Positions 14,899 to 18,013 of a stretch of 18,013 nt of DNA are shown piece after piece. The stretch is from an archaeon (GTDB taxonomy: Archaea > Asgardarchaeota > Hermodarchaeia > Hermodarchaeales > Hermodarchaeaceae): assembly GCA_016550405.1 (NCBI GenBank), contig JABXGX010000307.1, positions 1-18,013 on the forward strand, given 5' to 3'. Position 1 is the first letter of the stretch, and every line of letters starts with the position of its first letter. The notes below the pieces were generated by a model. The model searched no databases. It had not been told where the DNA came from and saw only the letters and a program-made list of their open reading frames with translations. A program made the position numbers and the translations under genes.

Positions 14899-15423
14899 TT
14901 ATTGTTCAAGCTTTTCAATTATCTGTTCAGTAAGAATACGAAAAGCGTCTTCAACTTTATCTCCACTCATGGCGCTGGTCTCAATGAAAGCGCATCCATA
15001 GCGCTCAATCCACTCGTCAATGTCTGGTTGCTTTATTGCACGTTTCTTTTTCAAGTCGGATTTGTTACCAATAAGTAGAATTTCAACGTCACCGGCGTGT
15101 TCTCGAATTTCTCGCATCCACTCTTCGATTGATTCTAATGTCTCTGGTCGTGTTAGGTCAAAAACCAGCATCGCGCCATCGGTTTGTTTGTAGAAACTTG
15201 AACGATAAGGCGCAAATCGTTCCTGGCTTGCAATATCCCAGATGATGAGTCGAGCGACCTTCTCTTCTAATTCGATGATTTTGTAAGCAAAGTCGACACC
15301 AATTGATGCCTTGTATTCGCGTTCAAACCGGTTTTCAACATATTTTAGAATAATACTGGTTTTGCCTACGGCTGGGTCACCAACAAGAAGTATCTTGAAC
15401 TCGTAATAAGGCTGCTTGCCCAT
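14899..15423 (-). CDS. Ras/Rab-superfamily small GTPase, Asgard type
   Basis: A 174-residue GTP-binding switch protein. Numbering from the ATG at 15423: P-loop GDPAVGKTS at 15-23, switch I YKASIGVDF at 37-45 (Ser40 where Ras-like proteins usually have the Mg-binding Thr), G3 WDIASQE at 62-68, NKSD at 120-123 and SAM at 150-152. The G3 motif has Ser66 in place of the nearly invariant glycine (Ras Gly60), while the catalytic Gln is kept. There is no C-terminal cysteine, so no prenylation; the protein ends EKLEQ. Ras-like GTPases of this kind are abundant in Asgard archaea. A TTG at 15438 is an alternative; GGGTG lies 8 nt before the ATG. It follows the exporter ATPase gene by 126 nt, so association with that transporter is possible but unproven. 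Confidence 0.92.
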   Translation of the reverse strand: MGKQPYYEFKILLVGDPAVGKTSIILKYVENRFEREYKASIGVDFAYKIIELEEKVARLIIWDIASQERFAPYRSSFYKQTDGAMLVFDLTRPETLESIEEWMREIREHAGDVEILLIGNKSDLKKKRAIKQPDIDEWIERYGCAFIETSAMSGDKVEDAFRILTEQIIEKLEQ

Positions 15424-15549
15424 TTTTACTACACCCAACGCTAATTGTACGATATACTCTTTCTTATTAAATTAGTAGTAACAGACAATCTTTCAAATCT
15501 TCTCTAAAGGATTACTGGATGCTAAAAAGGATCTTGGCTCTATATTAGA
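15424..15549 (-). promoter_or_regulatory. Spacer between exporter ATPase and GTPase genes, with candidate terminator and promoter
   Basis: On the minus strand, CCTTTTTAGC about 25 nt after the ATPase stop could terminate transcription. AATTTAATAAG (about 15462-15472) or GAGTATATCG nearer the gene could serve as the GTPase TATA box. Neither is decisive, so the GTPase may have its own promoter or be a read-through partner. Confidence 0.35.
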
Positions 15550-16542
15550 TCAATTTAGTGACTCCTCCTGAGCTAAGTCCGCTTTCCAGCTTTTTGTCCT
15601 AAAGAAATCATAAAAACTTGCTTCAACAACTGTCAGTTCAATAGGAGTTAGATTTCGTTCACGCAATGCCTGTATCAAATCAGGTATCCGTTCATGTGGG
15701 TCTTCAACGAAGACTTTAAGGCTCCCGCGTCCAGATCGAATTGCAGTTTCTATGAAGGGAACTTCTTTGACTTGGCGAATAGCATCTTCTGAGAGGCGGC
15801 TGAAGGTGATTTCAATAGCTTCGCCCCGCCCAGTGAGTGATTGAATCAGTTCATCTGGATGCCCTTGAAGTGAAATCTGACCCTTTTCTAATAGCACAAC
15901 ACGACTACAATATTCGACAACTTCTAAGTCATGGGATATGAGAACCATCGAAGTACCAAAGTGATAATTGAGTTGTTTTAAATAATTTAGGAGTTCGTGG
16001 CGGAGATGTGCATCAAGCCCTGTGGTGGGTTCATCAAGCAAAAGGATTGGAGGTTGGTGAATGAGGCCTACACAGATAGAAACGCGTTTTCGTTCACCAC
16101 CACTTAAGAATTTGACAGGTTTATGCATTAAATCTTCGTCGAATCCAAGGATGTCTAAAAGCTCAATGGCTCGTCGTTTAATCTCTCTTCCTTCAAGTGC
16201 ATACATTCGACCAAAGAAATGAGCGTTTTCTAGCGCAGAAAAGGGGAAATATAAGCTTTGGTCCTCATGCTGGGGGACATATCCTGTTGCGTAATGGATG
16301 GCCGCGGCTTCTTTTTTCACATCATATCCTGCAATTCGAGCAGCACCTCGATACGGTTTAAGTTGTGCTGTCATGACGCGCAGACACGTAGTTTTCCCTG
16401 AGCCTGATGCACCAATAACACCCAGAATTTCGTTTTCTCTTGTGTAGAAGGTTACATCTTGGAGAATGCTGGTTCTCCCAATTCGAACGGAGGTATGGTC
16501 AAACTCGATTATTTTTGGTGCTTTTTCTTGAGTGTTCATCAT
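15550..16542 (-). CDS. ABC-2-type exporter ATP-binding protein (DrrA/CcmA-like)
   Basis: A 330-residue cytoplasmic ATPase. Walker A GASGSGKTT at 44-52, Q-loop Gln91, signature LSGGERKR at 146-153, Walker B ILLLDEP at 166-172 and His204 are intact. Residues about 240-320 form the extra C-terminal domain typical of ABC-2 exporter ATPases (DUF4162-like, EAIEITFSRL ... EASFYDFFRTKS). The start ATG at 16542 overlaps the stop of the upstream GldG/DUF4350-like gene (ATGA, 4 nt), and GGGGGT lies about 5 nt before it, so translation is coupled. Its permease is not in the window and may lie past the right edge. Probable role is export or remodelling of a membrane or surface component together with the upstream protein; substrate unknown. 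Confidence 0.92.
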   Translation of the reverse strand: MMNTQEKAPKIIEFDHTSVRIGRTSILQDVTFYTRENEILGVIGASGSGKTTCLRVMTAQLKPYRGAARIAGYDVKKEAAAIHYATGYVPQHEDQSLYFPFSALENAHFFGRMYALEGREIKRRAIELLDILGFDEDLMHKPVKFLSGGERKRVSICVGLIHQPPILLLDEPTTGLDAHLRHELLNYLKQLNYHFGTSMVLISHDLEVVEYCSRVVLLEKGQISLQGHPDELIQSLTGRGEAIEITFSRLSEDAIRQVKEVPFIETAIRSGRGSLKVFVEDPHERIPDLIQALRERNLTPIELTVVEASFYDFFRTKSWKADLAQEESLN

Positions 16543-18013
16543 TTAACCCCCGTTTCCTTCGCCAACTCTCGAAGCCTCTTGATCATCGTTTCTAGTCTAT
16601 TGACTGGTTCACCTGATGTTACTCGAAGTTTCTCAATTCGATCCATGCGGCGATTAGTAAGAGTCCATTCGATTTCACGAATTAAGGCATGGGTGGTGTT
16701 CAGCGTATTGTCGATATTTTGGATTATCTGTTCATCTAAAGTTGGTGTCCGCATTCGTCGACGTCGTCGGTGCTGATTTGTAAAGTATCCGCCTATGACG
16801 AGAATTGCTAGCAGAGTAATGAGAAAAATTTGGATTGTCATAAAGTATAGATAATCGGGTTCAAGTGGTGGTGGCGGTTCTTCTAGTGGGGGAATGTAGT
16901 AGAAATGCATGAATATCGACGAACTTGCATATCTTCCGGGAGTGGTGAAAACTATGATTGAGAAAGTCTGTGGTTTGGTCTCGGTCTCTTCGAGTCCTGT
17001 CCAATTGGCAAAAAGGAAGGAGCCATATCGCCCCTCCTTCACTTCAAAAGCGATGAAAAAGGTTTGAGTTCGATTTGGGAGAACATAGACAACGAACATG
17101 TCTAATCCTTCTACGCCACCTCCAGTGACGTTATGTGCATCAATGATGAAGCCTGCATCATTGCCAATGTAGAAGGAATCATTTGTACCACCTGTAATCC
17201 GAATAGTAAGCGTAAGTGTCCGTCGAAAGAGATGATGAATCGTCTGGTTGACAAATCGTAGGTTATCAAGTTGGTAAAGATGTGTGTTTCCAAAAATCAC
17301 CGAGCAACCAATCACTAAGAGTTCTTTACTATCCTCATTCAGATAAGTGCCAAAGGGTGTGCCATTGACCCAGGCAAAAGGCTGTGCACTTCCTGTTGCT
17401 GTTAGTACTGTTCCGTCAATAGTAGTGATGCTATTTACACCAACAGTAAATGGATGGGAAGGAAGCAGTTCTGTTGTATTCGACCCTGTAACAATGCCTC
17501 CCACTTGAATACTTTGGTTGTAAAGCAATTGATTGAGTGCAGTGTGGTTTGAAGATCCAGGGTGATCCACTAAAACGAGGACTTTGAAACCTGATTCGAT
17601 AAATTCAGAAATTGCCAAGGTTTCGTTAGGTGTAAATCCTTTCTCGGGATCACAGATGACGAGTCCATCAAATAGTTGCAGGACGGTTGAATTGATTTCA
17701 GAGATAAGTGGAATATCAACAAGGTTCAGTTGGGCCGCTGAAAACAACTCACGTAAACGAGAATAACCCGTGATGAGGCTATCTCCGATTTCGTTGAACA
17801 AGGATAAGAGTTCATCAAAGTCAATATCTGTTAAATCAAAATCCTCAAGGTTGGCAAAGTCCAATCCTTGATTGTGAATTGAATCAAACAGAATAACCGC
17901 TTTGGGATAGGTCACATTTATTACTAAGGGTAAAATGAATTGCCAGCCGTCAGAAGCACTCAAAACAATGTTTCCGAAATACGGACCTGCTTCAATGAAG
18001 GTAGGTATAAAAA
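16539..18013 (-). CDS. GldG/DUF4350-like membrane-anchored exporter accessory protein (5' end beyond right edge)
   Basis: The frame is open to the edge, so about 490 C-terminal residues are seen and the true start lies outside; the TTG at 17963 is internal. The outer part has a Rossmann-like segment (AVILFDSIHNQG, GLVICDPEKGFTPNE, FKVLVLVDHPG) that fits the DUF4350/GldG type of ABC-transporter accessory protein, in which an inactive hydrolase-like domain ends by listing the protein's own state. Many N-x-S/T sites mark it as extracellular. A beta-rich region (about 250-358) and PPLEEPPPPLEP linker lead to one helix (about 371-394). A run HRRRRRMR and about 75 helical, coiled-coil-prone residues face the cytoplasm. 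It overlaps the ATPase gene by 4 nt. Residue numbers count from 17963. Confidence 0.8.
   Translation of the reverse strand, partial: FIPTFIEAGPYFGNIVLSASDGWQFILPLVINVTYPKAVILFDSIHNQGLDFANLEDFDLTDIDFDELLSLFNEIGDSLITGYSRLRELFSAAQLNLVDIPLISEINSTVLQLFDGLVICDPEKGFTPNETLAISEFIESGFKVLVLVDHPGSSNHTALNQLLYNQSIQVGGIVTGSNTTELLPSHPFTVGVNSITTIDGTVLTATGSAQPFAWVNGTPFGTYLNEDSKELLVIGCSVIFGNTHLYQLDNLRFVNQTIHHLFRRTLTLTIRITGGTNDSFYIGNDAGFIIDAHNVTGGGVEGLDMFVVYVLPNRTQTFFIAFEVKEGRYGSFLFANWTGLEETETKPQTFSIIVFTTPGRYASSSIFMHFYYIPPLEEPPPPLEPDYLYFMTIQIFLITLLAILVIGGYFTNQHRRRRRMRTPTLDEQIIQNIDNTLNTTHALIREIEWTLTNRRMDRIEKLRVTSGEPVNRLETMIKRLRELAKETGVK

Noticed and set aside
17963..18013. TTG at 17963 as the true start of the GldG/DUF4350-like gene
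   Set aside because: The same frame stays open to the edge with plausible protein sequence (IEAGPYFGNIV), and the usual family N-terminal region is missing, so the gene is cut by the window.
1..18013. tRNA, rRNA, CRISPR array, insertion sequence or phage module
   Set aside because: No cloverleaf, spaced direct repeats, transposase or integrase motifs, or terminal inverted repeats were found on either strand by reading.

Overview
The window looks archaeal and most probably comes from an Asgard archaeon; a Thorarchaeia-like lineage is my best guess, from gene content only. The evidence is: (i) TATA boxes about 25-30 nt upstream of inferred starts (e.g. 1629-1636, 8068-8075); (ii) Shine-Dalgarno motifs of the archaeal GGAGG/GGTGAT type; (iii) a eukaryote-like Ras/Rab-superfamily small GTPase (14899-15423); (iv) secreted, membrane-anchored proteins rich in N-x-S/T sequons. 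Composition looks uniform by eye, with no insertion sequence, integrase, tRNA, rRNA or CRISPR array, so it reads as ordinary chromosome with lineage-specific genes.

Layout. At the left edge is the first 27 codons of a hydantoinase/oxoprolinase-family gene on the minus strand (1-81). It is followed by a small two-helix membrane protein (203-499, +) that converges on a two-gene minus-strand unit of membrane proteins (504-983 and 986-1510). From a strong promoter at about 1629, a plus-strand operon (1688-6804) encodes a peptide/oligopeptide ABC importer: DppB-type permease, DppC-type permease, and DppD- and DppF-type ATPases. The DppC-type subunit carries a roughly 400-residue insertion, made of two copies of one apparent beta-sandwich domain, in the outside loop after its first helix. 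No substrate-binding protein gene is present in or beside the operon. A hairpin plus T-rich terminator ends it. A minus-strand pair follows: a winged-helix regulator (7690-7929) and an unrecognised 246-residue protein (6892-7632). Divergent from the regulator is a 1555-residue secreted subtilisin-family protease (8124-12791), of pyrolysin/TPP II-like organisation and anchored by a C-terminal helix. Its mRNA probably begins with a stable GNRA-tetraloop hairpin. It ends at a strong intrinsic-type terminator.

The right third holds a small membrane protein (12944-13510, +), then minus-strand genes: a PLP-dependent class I aminotransferase (13526-14812), the small GTPase, an ABC-2-type exporter ATPase (15550-16542) and a GldG/DUF4350-like membrane protein running off the right edge (16539-18013). 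The last two overlap by 4 nt and are surely co-translated.

How the genes may work together (inference): the surface protease, the peptide importer and the aminotransferase form a plausible protein-scavenging set: extracellular proteolysis, peptide uptake, amino-acid deamination. The most distinctive observations are the importer permease with a built-in duplicated extracellular domain and no neighbouring binding protein, and the Ras-like GTPase with a non-canonical switch II (DIASQE), no prenylation cysteine, and a position just downstream of an exporter ATPase gene.
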